NCBI GenBank assembly: GCA_963969595.1 | Contig: OZ018408.1 | Location: 46,501,022-46,565,021 of the forward strand | Length of the DNA stretch: 64,000 nt | DNA from: Neckera pumila | Taxonomy: Eukaryota; Streptophyta; Bryopsida; Hypnales; Neckeraceae | Reading direction: 5' to 3' | Part shown: positions 47,827-59,600 of the stretch, piece after piece | Layout of the letters: the number at the start of each line of letters is the position of its first letter | Numbering within the stretch: position 1 is the stretch's first letter | Notes under the pieces: model-generated | What the model was told of the DNA's origin: nothing | Database searches by the model: none | The model's input: only the letters and a program-made list of their open reading frames with translations | Made by a program: the position numbers and the translations under genes

Positions 47827-50800
47827 TTAGAAGTACGTTGACTGGTTGTGGAGGATGTTCAAGTGCGCTAGAATTTTGGCTGCCATGGGACGAGTGGCCA
47901 TGGAGCCTTTCTGAGTCAAGTCAATGAGCGGCATCTGCGCCGTGCTCCCAAACTCCACTTTATACTCCTCAATGCGGAAGATCTTTTCCAGCATCACAAC
48001 TGCCTTCTCCTTGGTTCTTACACAGCCGACTGTCAGCAACCTGACAATGAGGCGGATCCCTTGCGCTTCGGCAATCACCTTGACTCCGCTTTCCAGGTTG
48101 GAATCGTCGAACAAGAGCGTGCTCAGGGCAGTCAGGGCAGCGTAGTCAGCTCCGTCCTCTTGTTCTTCCAGCGCCTGCACTAGAGGTCCTACTGCATTCG
48201 CCATCACCAGACAATAGGTCGTCTTCACTGAGCACGAGCCCCCGTGGATGCTACACCCCAGCCTTGGGGAAGGTTTGCACCAAAAAAAGCATGACTGGGA
48301 CACTCTGGCCTTGGACGCTAGCCTTTCACTGCTTAGAGAGAAGTGGCCCAGAGCGGTAGCAGCCTTGCACCTCGCCAATGGTGTCCCTGTTTGCAACAGC
48401 TGCACTAGCTTGGGGATTGCATCCAGGTCAGCTGTCTTCTGTTGGAGCATTGTGACGTTGGCATTTTCGGGAGAAGTGAAACGTAAGAGAGCACCCGCAG
48501 CGCCCTCTGCAAGGGCATTCCGCACAGCCCGCGTGCCACTCTTGGGCCCTCTGGAGGGTTCGAGGAGACTCACTATAGACGGTAATGCGTCCGCTTGCAA
48601 GAGCATGTCCGTCATGTGAGTACTGCTAATGGGAAGGTTGCTAATGATTCCTACAGCTGCCATTTTCTCTTCATCTCCACTTGAGTCCGCCAGTAACTTC
48701 ACCAGAGCTTTGATGTAGGCCGGACCTAAGTGGTCCGCAAGGTCTTTGCCAGCACCCTCACTTGACAAGCACTTCAAGAGCTTGAGAGCATGAACTCGAA
48801 CCTCATCAGAAGGCGCCTCACAGAATGGAAGCAGCAGCTGGATGGCACCCCCTTCAAGCATCCTGGATCGCACCTCCAGAGCATTTGAGATGCTGGCCAC
48901 GCCCAGAAGTGCTCGGAGTAGATGTCCTTGAATGGCGGGCCCGGCAAGGTTGAGTACCGACAACAGCTGGAACATTGTTTCATCTGATTCGAGAATGTTA
49001 CCGTGGTGGTCGATTTTGGTTTCGGCTGTCGTGCTTGCCATGGCTAGATTGGCAAGAGTGGCCGCTGCGTTTTCTTTCAAACTCATCATCACGGAGGTGA
49101 CAGAGAACAAGAGCTGTAAAAGTTGGGGGATCACTCCAGCTTCAATCAAAAACTCTCGATTGTCTGGCAGAGTGGAGAGATTTTTTAAAGCTCCCAAAGC
49201 TGCCGCTTTGGCTTCCAATTTCCCAACAGAGATCATCTTGACCAGCGGTGGAATGGCCCCTTGCTGAGCTAGAGCTGCTTTGCTCTGGTCCGTCAGCCCC
49301 ATGCGAGACAATGCACTTGCCATCAGGATTTTCGTCATGTCCGGGCCTGCAAACGTTTGAAGGCCTTAGTGAAAAGCTGAACCACAATTTAAGTTCGATA
49401 AAAGAGATCTAGAAAAATCAGCTGAAATCAAAACGTAGGACCATCAGAGCAATAGTGTACCATATTGAAGGTGTACAACCAAGCATCAATACCATGACAA
49501 CCAACTGGAGATATATGTAAGATCAAGCAACAGGTTTTCCAACAGTAGGTACGAAACGCTTGAACTCTTTAGGTAAGTAGGTGAGTAATGTTATTTATAA
49601 AAAAAGTGCAGTGCATTAATGCCTAGTCACCAGGCTATTCTCTGGAGAGACTAACCGAACTACACAAAAGGCTATACGAGTTCCTGAACAGTCAACAGAA
49701 TTTTAGTTCAGAGACTCTCATCTCTATAAACTGAGCAGAAATCTAATCATGAGGTGAGCATATTAAATGATACGCACTCGTTTCTTGTCCGTCATTCAGT
49801 CAGCACAACTGGTAGCTGAAAGGAAATAAAAAGACAATAGAAATCGTAACACAAAGGAAGAGCGCGAAATTGAAAAATGAGACCCTCTAAGTTCACCTTC
49901 AATCAGCCGTTGAGAGAGAGGCCCAAAATAGTTCGCTTCTCCCATTTGAACCACGTTTTGGTCATTATTTGCAAGCTCGAAGAGAAGCTCCCTGGCATCG
50001 ACTACAGCGTGAGGGTTCTCGGAGTTCAACATGGTAACAAGTAGCAAAATGCATCCCTGCACCTTGCCAATCTTCTCACAGATTTTCGAATCTTTGGAGA
50101 GCTCTCGGAGGAGTGCTACTGCCTGTCGTCCTTCTCCGACATCCCTCGCCAGAGATTTCACCACCAACTTGATTGCATCCGCTGCTGCAATTTGTCCCTG
50201 ATTGAGATCAACAAAATCGGTGTCAACGAATCACAACCACATCACTCACACCGATCTTCTCAAAGAGAGCACGAAGTATTTAATCCCTAAATGACCACGA
50301 AGCCCAAATTGGACCTCATATTTTTTAGCATTTTTAGTAAGTCAAAATGGAGGTTGTTTTGTTGTATTACTCTCACTATATGATCAATCGAATTGATCGT
50401 TTTATAGCCATGAATCCTTGGTCCATTAGGAGTGAAGCTTCTCAACCCTAAAAAAGAAGATTCATTGCAAATGCATACTCGAGGAGGTGATATAATCTTA
50501 CTTCAACACAGTTCTTACTCTTGCGAGAAGTGTAGCAGCAAGAACCATGAAAGGAGATTTCCATACCTTGTTTTCAGAGTTGTCGACAGACAGACTACGC
50601 AGCACCTCAAGAGTCTCTTTGCGGACAATTCGCTGATGAGACGGGAGGAGATCGACCAACAAGGGAATGAGACCCTCAAGAGCAATCCAGTACCGATGGA
50701 TCCCCTTCTCTTCACTCAATGCCAGCAGTGTCCTCAATGCCGAACAAATCTCGCGCTCTTCAAGGTTCAGATCCAGCTTCGGTTTCGTGGCAGCAATACT

Positions 50801-51823
50801 AATGGCAACATTCCTCTCTTTCCATTCCTGTATAGACTGTCGCAATGCAAAGTTAAGCTTGATCTGCAGATTCTCAAGTTCCACTTTCGTAGTGGGGCAA
50901 TTGGAATTTCCAGCTGAAAACCACTTCTCGATCGCAGACCTTTCAAAAGTTTGGCCTGATGCAATCTCCACAGGCTCCTCCATAATTTCATGCGTAATTG
51001 GGCAGTAAAACGATTGCAGAGGTGGAATGGGAAGCCCACCCATTCCACCCGAGCCTCGCTTCTTTTGGTAGTTCACATCCTTCTCACTTGCAGAAGTCGC
51101 TGCATCCGCACGACTCAGAAGCGCAACCACTTCCCCGAGATGCAGATACTCGTTCTGATTATCCTGCGCTCGTGCATCCTCTTTCTCCCGCTTGAGATTA
51201 TCGAGCTCCACCTTCAATGAAGCTGCATCAGTTGAGACGCCAGTGCCTCTCGCGATTTGCAACAGAAGCTCATTCGCAAATTCAGAGTTCGTCTGCCGAT
51301 TACGGATTCCCTCATTGATTTCATCAGTGATGAGCTTCTCAGTGATGGCGGGTTTAAACTGAGCTTTCCGCATATCACTCGACAACTTGGTCATCGTTTC
51401 CTGTGTTTGAACAGAAAGCTCAAGGTCGGCCACGGGCATTGAATCTAAGCAATGGCCGATTTCGTGAGTAATATCCTCAAGCTCCTCCAGAAACGCCTGG
51501 GACTTCACAAGGAGGTAGAACTTACTCTTGGAGCTGCATCGGGTGGCGATGTGAGACGCTTTGGCGATCTCCTGCTCCATCGCCATCAACACCACCTGCA
51601 TCGAAGCCGGGTCTCGCACCTCCTTGTCCGAAAATTCACCTAAAATGGATCGAATGGTCTCAAAGTAGCGGGAGAGGACTCGGAAACTCTCCTTCGCGAT
51701 GAACGCATCTTCGGCAGCTTGTTTAAAGCGTCCCACTTCCTTCAACAAGCGCGACAGCACCCGGGCCACTGTGGCATTGTCCATGCCCGTGCCATCCTTC
51801 ATCCTTCCCAAGCCGACGTACAT
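47827..51823 (-). CDS. U-box/armadillo-repeat E3 ubiquitin ligase, PUB42/43-like (1025 aa)
   Basis: Three exons in minus order: 51823-50567, 50197-49897, 49346-47827. The total is 3078 nt with consistent phases and no internal stop. Residues 1-240 form the plant PUB N-terminal helical domain. Residues 271-337 are the U-box (SFYCPITHEIMEEPVEIASG through NFALRQSIQEW), the E2-docking fold that makes this an E3 ligase. Residues 355-1020 are ARM/HEAT-type repeats, including GAIPPLVKMISVGKLEAK, and a Cys-rich insert (CSIHGGSCSVKTTYCLV) found in the PUB42/43/44 group. Length matches PUB42-type proteins. Substrates are unknown; Arabidopsis relatives act in senescence, immunity and ABA signalling. Its 5' end faces the pirin-like gene across 1.35 kb. 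A small TTAA-family element sits in intron 1. Confidence 0.93.
50284..50433. mobile_element. Short TTAA-family element in intron 1 of the U-box gene (150 bp)
   Basis: The left flank is TTAA at 50,280-50,283, followed by TCCCTAAATGACC. The right end is GGTCCATTAGGAG followed by TGAA, one change from TTAA. It lies wholly within the intron 50,198-50,566. Its inner ends ('gaagcccaaattggacc', 'ccatgaatccttgg') match intron sequence of the LEA/TMEM205 gene. Confidence 0.7.
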
Positions 51824-53176
51824 TTCTAGCTATCATAAGGGCGTGCCCTTGCATCGCCTCGCCATAGCCGTCCGCAGTCCCTATCCGCACTGCGATGAGG
51901 GCACGGTCGCTGCAATTCTGATGCTTCCAAATAAGCAAGAAAAGCAGAAGAGGGATGCTGGGAGGGCAGTTGTCTCTGAGATCCTAATTACAATATGCAA
52001 TCGCGTACATATCTTCTCCACCAAACGTCAATTCGCCGATAAATGGTGAATCTGCATTAGAATCCTCGCACACTTCACCGCTCTACGTTAGATTTGCCAG
52101 GTCGTCCAGCAGCGACGCGACTTATCGATTACCGAGTATGCGAATTTGTACAGGGTTTTGAGCACAAGTTTAGGCACAGACTTTCATGTACATACTGGAA
52201 AGCTTCGTCCTAGTTGACCTAATTCAAGGGCAGAATAACAGAGACGCTCTTCTAATGAGCCCCCCTTCAACGACCTCAAAATCGGAGCTCCAGTTTGGTC
52301 TCGCATGGACGGGAGCTAAGCTACCTCCGAAAATTGACACCAAGTCGACCACACCAAAACCTAATCCACCAGATTTTGAAATTCGGTCAACAAACTACAG
52401 TACGCAAACCCAACCCACAAAACCTTGACATCGCAATTCGCAATTCGAGTTCCTAGTAGTCCCCTGCTCCCTCCGATTCGGCGTTCCGTGCCGGTCACCC
52501 CTCGAAGAACCCTTTCCCTTCATAATTCCAACCTCTAACACGCATCTTACCACTTCGATCATGATGCTGTCATTCCTTAACCATTTGTGACTCTCTGAAG
52601 CGTCTTCACCTCAAAAACCACCATCCAGCTCTGGAGTTCCTACACGAGAATCAGAGTAAGGTCATCCGCCACCACGGGAGACATCCTTGTCCAAGAGAAA
52701 AGACGATAAGCAAACGCAGACACCAACCGAAGGCGCTCCCAAACACGCACCACGGGAAACATGCCCCTTGGTACGAAATTCCTGCTTCCAAAATTTGCAG
52801 ACTTAGAAAGCTGGAGTTCGAGAGTCAACCGAACACGGATTTCGGCCCGGATTTCAAGGAAACTCAACAGTCACGAGCCAAGACTACTTCCATCGGCGCG
52901 GTCGCTGAGTTGATTCCGAGGATGAAAGGCAAACGGGACGCGGAAAGATATTGATGAAGACAGGACTGAGGAATCCTCGCGCTCTGCCGACACTGTAGCT
53001 CTGCGGCTGAGCCGGCCCTCCATATCCGCGTCCCCAGCCGTGTTCCCAGGGTTAGCCTAGTTCCCATGTCTACCTCTTTGGATAACCCCACAAACCCCCA
53101 ACCCCCAACCCCCCCAAACCACCCCCCCAAACCCCCACGGCAATCCCCAGTTCATTCCTTGTGAACGTTGCTTTCA
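51824..53176. promoter_or_regulatory. Shared divergent upstream region
   Basis: These 1.35 kb lie between the U-box gene (minus) and the pirin-like gene (plus). Open frames here resemble nothing and probably reflect leader sequence. A C-rich tract at 53,085-53,137 would form runs of five to seven G on the minus strand. No core promoter motif is clear enough to call. Confidence 0.4.
53085..53137 (-). promoter_or_regulatory. C-rich tract, possible G-quadruplex on the minus strand
   Basis: Six or more blocks of four to seven C are separated by one to three bases (for example CCCCCAACCCCCAACCCCCC). The complement satisfies the usual G4 pattern. It lies about 40 bp upstream of the pirin-like ATG, likely in its 5' leader or promoter. 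Confidence 0.6.
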
Positions 53177-55360
53177 ATGTCGCCCCAGGGTTTGAATTTC
53201 GTGGCGCCCAATTTCATGGCGCCCCGAATTTTGAATTTCATGGCGCCCCGTTGTGTCTCTTCGCGAATTGCTAATTCTTGGATGCTCTACAACGAGGAGG
53301 GCCATCGTTACAATGGCAGTGTGAGCAATGGAGCAGGAAAATCTGTCCAGAGACCTAGAATTGGTGTTGTGAGGGCTGGGACATCGGTTCTGACAGCCTC
53401 GAGAGTGGAAGGAGGCTCGGGGTTTGTTCGTGTGATGGGGCCAGGTCAGGCCGATGTGAAAGGTATGCATTTCGTCTTCTAATTCTATGCTTCTGAGCTG
53501 GGGAATTCGACTCTTCGGTGGCGGATCATCGTGATTAGGGTTTGCAGATTGGGAATTACGCAATGTCATGTCCGTGGAGAAAATGTTCAAGTGTTCTAGA
53601 GAAAGGAGCCATATTACTAAGAACGGCGTTCAAGAACGTTCTTGCTTTCTATTTCAGCTTCAAATTGAACTTGTTCCAACGTTTTCTATTACATCTGAGT
53701 GATCAGAGCTCAATCGCACAGGATGTTGTAAAAGAACAGACAGACTCGCAAAATTATTAGCAAAACCGCAGTCCAAGAACCTTGAGAGTCAATTTGAACT
53801 TGTTTCCAACGAATTCAATTCCATCTGAGAGTTCAGAGCTCAAGAGCACAGAGTGTTGAAATAGAATAGACAGAAACGCAAAATCCTGAAAACTCGAGTC
53901 TGAAATGACAATGGCTAATGGAGGAGGTGCAGCTTTCAGGTATTGGACGGCTTCTCGTCTTAGATGAGTTCTTCGAGTTTCCCAACACTGCAGGTCTCCC
54001 CTTGCGTGATCCCGACGTGTTGCTGGAGTCCGTCATCTATTACTGTTACGAACCGTCGCCGGCGGCTTTGGAGGACTTCGAGGGGTTTCGTCCCCGCCAT
54101 GGTGTGCACCTCTACTTAAAGTCCAGCATGCGTTCCATGAACCAAGTAGCAAGCTCGGGAACCGACTCTTTTGTGGTCGAGGCGGGCGGAGGCCTTGTGG
54201 TGCCCGTGATTGATCATGTTCGAGATGCGTCGTCAATTGTGGCAACTACTGTAGGTGATGGTGCTGCTGTGAGAGTCATCGCTGGCAGCTTTGGCAATGT
54301 CTCAATCGGACCACCGCTTCAGGACTTTGTGAGCACTTTTTATGCTTCTAGGTTTTGCTAAGTTTGCATATCTTTGTGAAGTATTTGAAATGAATGGTCC
54401 TCGCTCTGGGATTTTTGTGATGGTTTCGAAGCTTAGGTCTTGACGATGTATCACTTCTCGTGGACGCAGGTGATGCTTGATGTGCAAATGCGGCCTGGAT
54501 CGGAAATGTCGTTGCCGCTAGACCCCTCCTTCGGTGTTGTAATTTATATTCTCGAGGTACCTCCTTTGTCGCTCCTTTGATGACATGTGTATGTTCTGCA
54601 CTTCTTGTTTAACGGGAATCTGTTGCCAGTGAGCACCAATAATCTTACTACTATTGGAAGGTTGGTACTTTTTTCTATTAGAGGAGATATGAGCTTGAAT
54701 AGACTGCCCAACAAGGTGTTCTTATTACTTCATGAGCAGTGGCACTATTCCTGCCACTCTTCCACTTAATAGAGTCACTATTTCTCTCGAACATTTCTTT
54801 TTTCCTATAATTTGTCTTGCCACTCAATTGTGTTGTTGTCTCTTTCGATAGGGTTGTCAAAGTTTGCAATTTCAGATACGCAGTTTTTTCATTTGTTTCC
54901 AAATCTGACCCTGTGCGATTCTGAACACTAGAATCTTGTCTTAATGTAACCGACTCCCTTGGAGAGATTTCGAATTAGGTTTTCTATATCACCTTTATTC
55001 TTCGAACACTGACATTTCCGAATGTGATACCTTTTCACTTGAACAGTTTTTGTTACGTGACACATTAGAAAAGGTTGTCTTATTTATGACTTTGGCGCCA
55101 CTGTGTACATAACAGAGGAACTACTTGGGGTTCAAAATCTCTCATAATCTTGTAGTAATGATTTTTACTTTTTGTGGTTTCCTGTGCAGGGAGTAGGCAT
55201 TTTTGAACCGAATCGGTTTAAGGAAGACGTGGCACCTTTTTATGAGAATGAGGGACATGGGTTATATATTCCACCGTCACAGAAGCAAGCTAGTACAATA
55301 ATACGAACACATGAGTGGTCGCAGTTGCGTTTCATACTTGTTGGAGCCCCCACTGTGTAA
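53177..55360 (+). CDS. Divergent pirin-like cupin protein (310 aa)
   Basis: Four exons: 53177-53462, 53940-54328, 54470-54556, 55190-55360. The total is 933 nt, phases agree and no stop is inside. Pirin-like segments appear in order: SVLTASRVEGGSGFVRV (about 73-90), LDEFFEFPNTAGLP (about 103-116), AVRVIAG (just over 200), VMLDVQMRPGSEMSLPLD (226-243) with VVIYILEGVGIFEPN, and LRFILVGAPT near the end. Typical pirins bind iron through HPHRG and HSE motifs. Here the first site reads DPDVL and the second is missing with about 30 residues. It is therefore an atypical or inactive pirin, or a decaying paralogue with its frame still open. The N-terminus repeats NFMAPR and may be a targeting peptide. 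The C-terminus lacks the usual PVVQYGPFV tail. Confidence 0.6.
53665..53890 (+). repeat. Tandem duplication inside intron 1 of the pirin-like gene
   Basis: A unit of about 129 bp starting 'ttgaacttgttccaacg' is repeated degenerately. Shared text includes 'catctgag', 'cagagctcaa', 'gcacag', 'tgttg' and 'acagac'. It lies immediately before the exon 2 acceptor. Confidence 0.75.
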
Positions 55361-56665
55361 ATGGCGATTCTCACTCTTTACGGCCTTTATAAAAACCTTG
55401 AAATCCACTTGATTTTTCAAGATCTTATCATTGCCTGTTTTTGCAACACCACTCATCTGTTGACGGTTCTCCTAGTCAATATCACAAGTTGGAAGCGTTG
55501 CTCCTTACAAGGTACCAATCAGTGGTATTCCGCGCGAATGATGGGGAACAATACCAAAGATTGTGTATCCTTGGATTCATCCTCGAGCGAGACTGTATGG
55601 CACGTGTATATATTAAAATCATGATTGGGAATGCTCTCATTCAATGTTTCTTTGGGAGTGTGGGGCACGTTGAACACAGACTCGTCCGGAACAAAAGTCA
55701 AAGCCGCTAATTTGGAACTTCGTATGTGCATGCCATGGACTGGTTGTTCGAGAAGACCGACTGTTGGCATCATGAAGGCTTACGTACCTGTGATGTTCCT
55801 GTTCACCAAGTCCTCGTAGCTGCTGGATATGGTTCACCTGAAGCGGGTTCTGGTCCATGAAAAGAATATGGAATTAGGGTTTGGCAACAAATCAGGGAAA
55901 GCAGAAGCCAACTGAGCTGTCTACTGAATTTAGTGAAGTCTGCAACGACCCTCAGGGGACAGGGCCATCGGCCGGCATAGCTTCACCGAAGGGAACGTCT
56001 TGTATCATGAACGTCCATTCCATCCTGGGGTCAGTCATGGCTACCCCTCGTCCGTCTCCTGTAACTGCCGGCGACGACGACGACTCTCTGCCCCCAATCT
56101 CTTTTTTCCCCCCTCCAGAAATCGCTACCTCATCTAATTATTATGATGTCCATCTGAGCCCTACTACTTGGATTCTTCTGAGGCCAGTCAAATGATGCAT
56201 CAATCGATCGCAGCATTTTCCTGAGGTCTACAAAACTGCAGAATATATCTGCCCAAATTTGAGTTCCGTGTTTTACGTATGGAAGACTGATCATGGAGAC
56301 TTCAGAATGCGTCGTGTGTTCTTGCACAGGTTCCAGAACGTCCTATGAAATTACGATTGAGATTGGTGATGGTAGTAGCGGATCATGAGACTACCTTATT
56401 TCACAAATTTTGCCAATAATGTTGTAATCTACTTCAAATGTCGTAAGTTGGTGAGCAGGGAAGGAGACTCATCAGCACTGGGTTGAGATTCAACCAGACC
56501 AACAATTTGCAGTCTCTGTCTCATGAAGGTGATTCAATTTTCTGAAGACACACGGTTGGTAAGCAAGCGTTTCTTCAGCTTTGTACAGCCTCTCGCATGC
56601 AGAAACTGTGGTGAACAACACTGAACGCCATCTTCTCCCCAGCGGTATCGCCTTGGATTGCAAGG
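55361..56665. other. Intergenic region between the pirin-like and kinesin genes
   Basis: Several moderate open frames occur (55,441-55,710; 55,625-55,819; 55,881-56,195), but none matches a family I know. A second-frame segment at 55,720-55,858 (HAMDWLFEKTDCWHHEG) reads smoothly to a stop and could be a broken exon; I cannot assign it. The last few hundred bases are probably the kinesin promoter and leader. Confidence 0.4.
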
Positions 56666-59600
56666 ATGAAAGAGAATCGAGGACGTGGGACTGGGTTAGG
56701 GTTGATGCGGTCGACCTCCACGGGCTCCACGGGCTCCAGTGGGGGAGGATCAGCTCGTCGTGCAGAGCGAGTGCAAGTGGTGGTGCGCTGCCGACCGATG
56801 CTCGACAAAGAGAATTCCGAGGGCCGCAGCAACTGTGTGACGGTGGACACGGAGGGCAGTACGATTCAAGTGAAGAATCTGAAGCAACCGGAACAGGCAC
56901 CCAAGCTCTTCACCTTCGACAAGACTTACGATGCGAGCTCCACGCAACGGCAGCTGTATGACGACGTGGCCCATCCCATAGTGCACAGTGTGATGTGTGG
57001 TTACAATGGCACCGTGTTGGCGTATGGGCAGACGGCCTCTGGGAAGACGTTCACCATGGACGGACTGGACGATCCTCCTGGTATCACGAATCTTCAACCT
57101 CTTGTCCACAGTGTCCTTGACGGTTGAAAGGAAGGTGAGGATACAGTAATTCCGTCTCTTTATGCAATTTAAACAGTTGTAGGAGCGTTTTTTGAAAGTT
57201 CGCTTTGGCGCTCAGTGGAGAGATCACTTTGGGTACAAGAGTCGAACTCTCTTGAGATCAAATTTTTTGTCATCGTGTATGAGTTTTGTATTCAATCATC
57301 CACAGTGGCAGGTTGTAGACCACTATTGAGGAACAGTAGTGAAACCCATTTTCCATGCAAAGGTGACATTTAGCCAAGTCATGCTTTCACCACTCGCTAA
57401 TTGAAGACCACCCGAGTGTATTGGAAGAGATGAGTTGCATATTGGTAACAGGGGTCGATCATTATGAGACGGGATCGGGTTCCTCATTGTTTTAGTATCC
57501 TCCACCTGAGAGTTACCTTTCATTGAACATCTGGCTTTTTCTGGAGGGAAATGCGTATCAATTAGAGTCCACTGTAGGCGCTGTGAAGTGATTACCATAT
57601 TCGTGTTACAAAATCTTTGCTTATCTGCCAGAACTTGTCATGAAGGCGATCTGCAAAACCTCCAAATTCTGTTCTCTGTAGAACCAAACTATACTGTGAC
57701 CGAGGTCGGTACAAGACGTTGTGTCTGATGTGTGATAGGGTTGCAGAAATGCGGGGAATTATCCCTCAAGCTTTTGAAGACATCTTCGCTCACATCCAAG
57801 GCAGCCAGAGTTCCGACAACTTCCTGGTGCGAGCCTCGTATTTGGAGATTCACAACGAGGAAATTCGCGATTTACTGGCTGGTCCACAATCCTTGGCACG
57901 TCTGGAGCTTAAGGAGAATGTGGAAGGCAATGTTTATGTGAAGAACTTGACCTCTATCACCGTCCAAAGCGTTGCTGACATCAGTCACCTTCTCTCCGTG
58001 AGTCTGTACCCTTTCTTCTAACAAGAGTATGATCGCACACTCTAAGCCGACACGTGTCTCCAGATAGGGTTGAGCTAACATGGTCACTTAGTGGAAAGGT
58101 TTGGGCCATTGACCTGTAAACTAGTCTTGGCATTGTGTTGTGTCCACCTGGTAGACGCTTAGGAATTTGGCAAACGGGCGCCTTTTTACCTCTCCCGAAG
58201 TAGTATATAGGAAGAAACCTCACGGATTCGTCGTGGATACAGCCTAATTCATGTCAATCCTGAATTAGTACATATTTGTTAAATTTAAATTAATAATTAT
58301 TGATTACATATACTGGTTGGTCATGTTAGCATTATATACACGACTAAGGGTCCATTTGCTCTTGGTATTAGAAATGGTGTCAGCAAAAGTACTAGAAATG
58401 AATTCAGGGCTAGATTCACTTTGCTAAAGCTTCTCCTAACATCAAGTGCGAATGGACCGTAACGGTGACAGAATTACTTCACTCTCTACAAAACGCATGG
58501 TGATGGATACAGCTGAATAGAGTCGAAATTGAGTGCCGTCTTCTCTCAGTCATTTAATTAGAGTACTTCTTTGAGTTGCTAACCGGCAGAGCACCATCAA
58601 TTTTAGGAAATGGTGAACGGTTTTGAAGTTGTGGTGTCTTTGTCGCATATTCAGGTCGGCAAGAAAAGCAGGTCAGTGGGAGCGACGTTGATGAACCAGG
58701 ACTCGTCTCGTTCGCATTCCATATTTACCATCACTGTAGAGGCGAGTGCCCGCAGCACATCAGCAGGGCCTGATGGCAGCATGCATATTCGAGTTGGCAA
58801 GCTGAATCTGGTAATTGACCAACTTTAACCAAATGCCAGGATACTATAGGCGGTGGTGCGTCGAGGTTGATCGTTACACTGAGAACTTATAGGATTCACT
58901 TTACGGGTTTTTTGATTGTAGTGAAGGTTTGCGAATGTCATTTCTTTTCTCCTCTTTGATGGAGGACAATTGGGGTAGGTGGATTTGGCTGGCAGTGAGA
59001 GGCTGAACAAAACCGGAGCCACGGGGGACAGATTCCGCGAGCTCACAAATATCAACTGGTCTTTATCTGCACTGGGCAATGTCATATCTGCCCTTGTAGA
59101 CGGGAAAAGTGCACATGTTCCCTACCGTGATTCAAAGCTCACCCGTCTCCTGCAAGATTCTCTTGGAGGCAACACCCGCACTGTGATGATCGCAAACATA
59201 GGTCTTTCTACTCAGCATGAAAGCCAACTTGTGTAATCATCTGAAAGTTGTTGCTGTTTATTTACAAACCAAAATACCACGTCTCAATCACCACAAAATC
59301 GCCACTTGGATTCTGCAGTTGAAATTCTTTTCAATTGGTTCGTGCTAAATACGCAAACCAAATGAACTAAGTTCATCCAATCTGTGCAACAGGTCCAGCT
59401 GACTACAACTACGATGAGAATGTCAGCACGTTGAGGTATGCGAACCGGGCCAAGAGCATCAAGAACAAACCGCGTATTAACGAGGATCCGAAAGACGCCA
59501 TCCTCCGTGAATTTCAGGAGGAGATTGCAAGGTATGGAAAAGTCTTCTGAGTTGCTTGTAGCTGTGACCACATGCACTGAATGGTGTCGAGAATTGCCTT

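Noticed and set aside
55361..55858. Possible extra exons continuing the pirin-like protein
   Set aside because: No frame contains the expected PVVQYGPFV tail, and no donor/acceptor pair after GAPT gives a convincing continuation. The HAMDWLFEK segment could not be assigned to a family.
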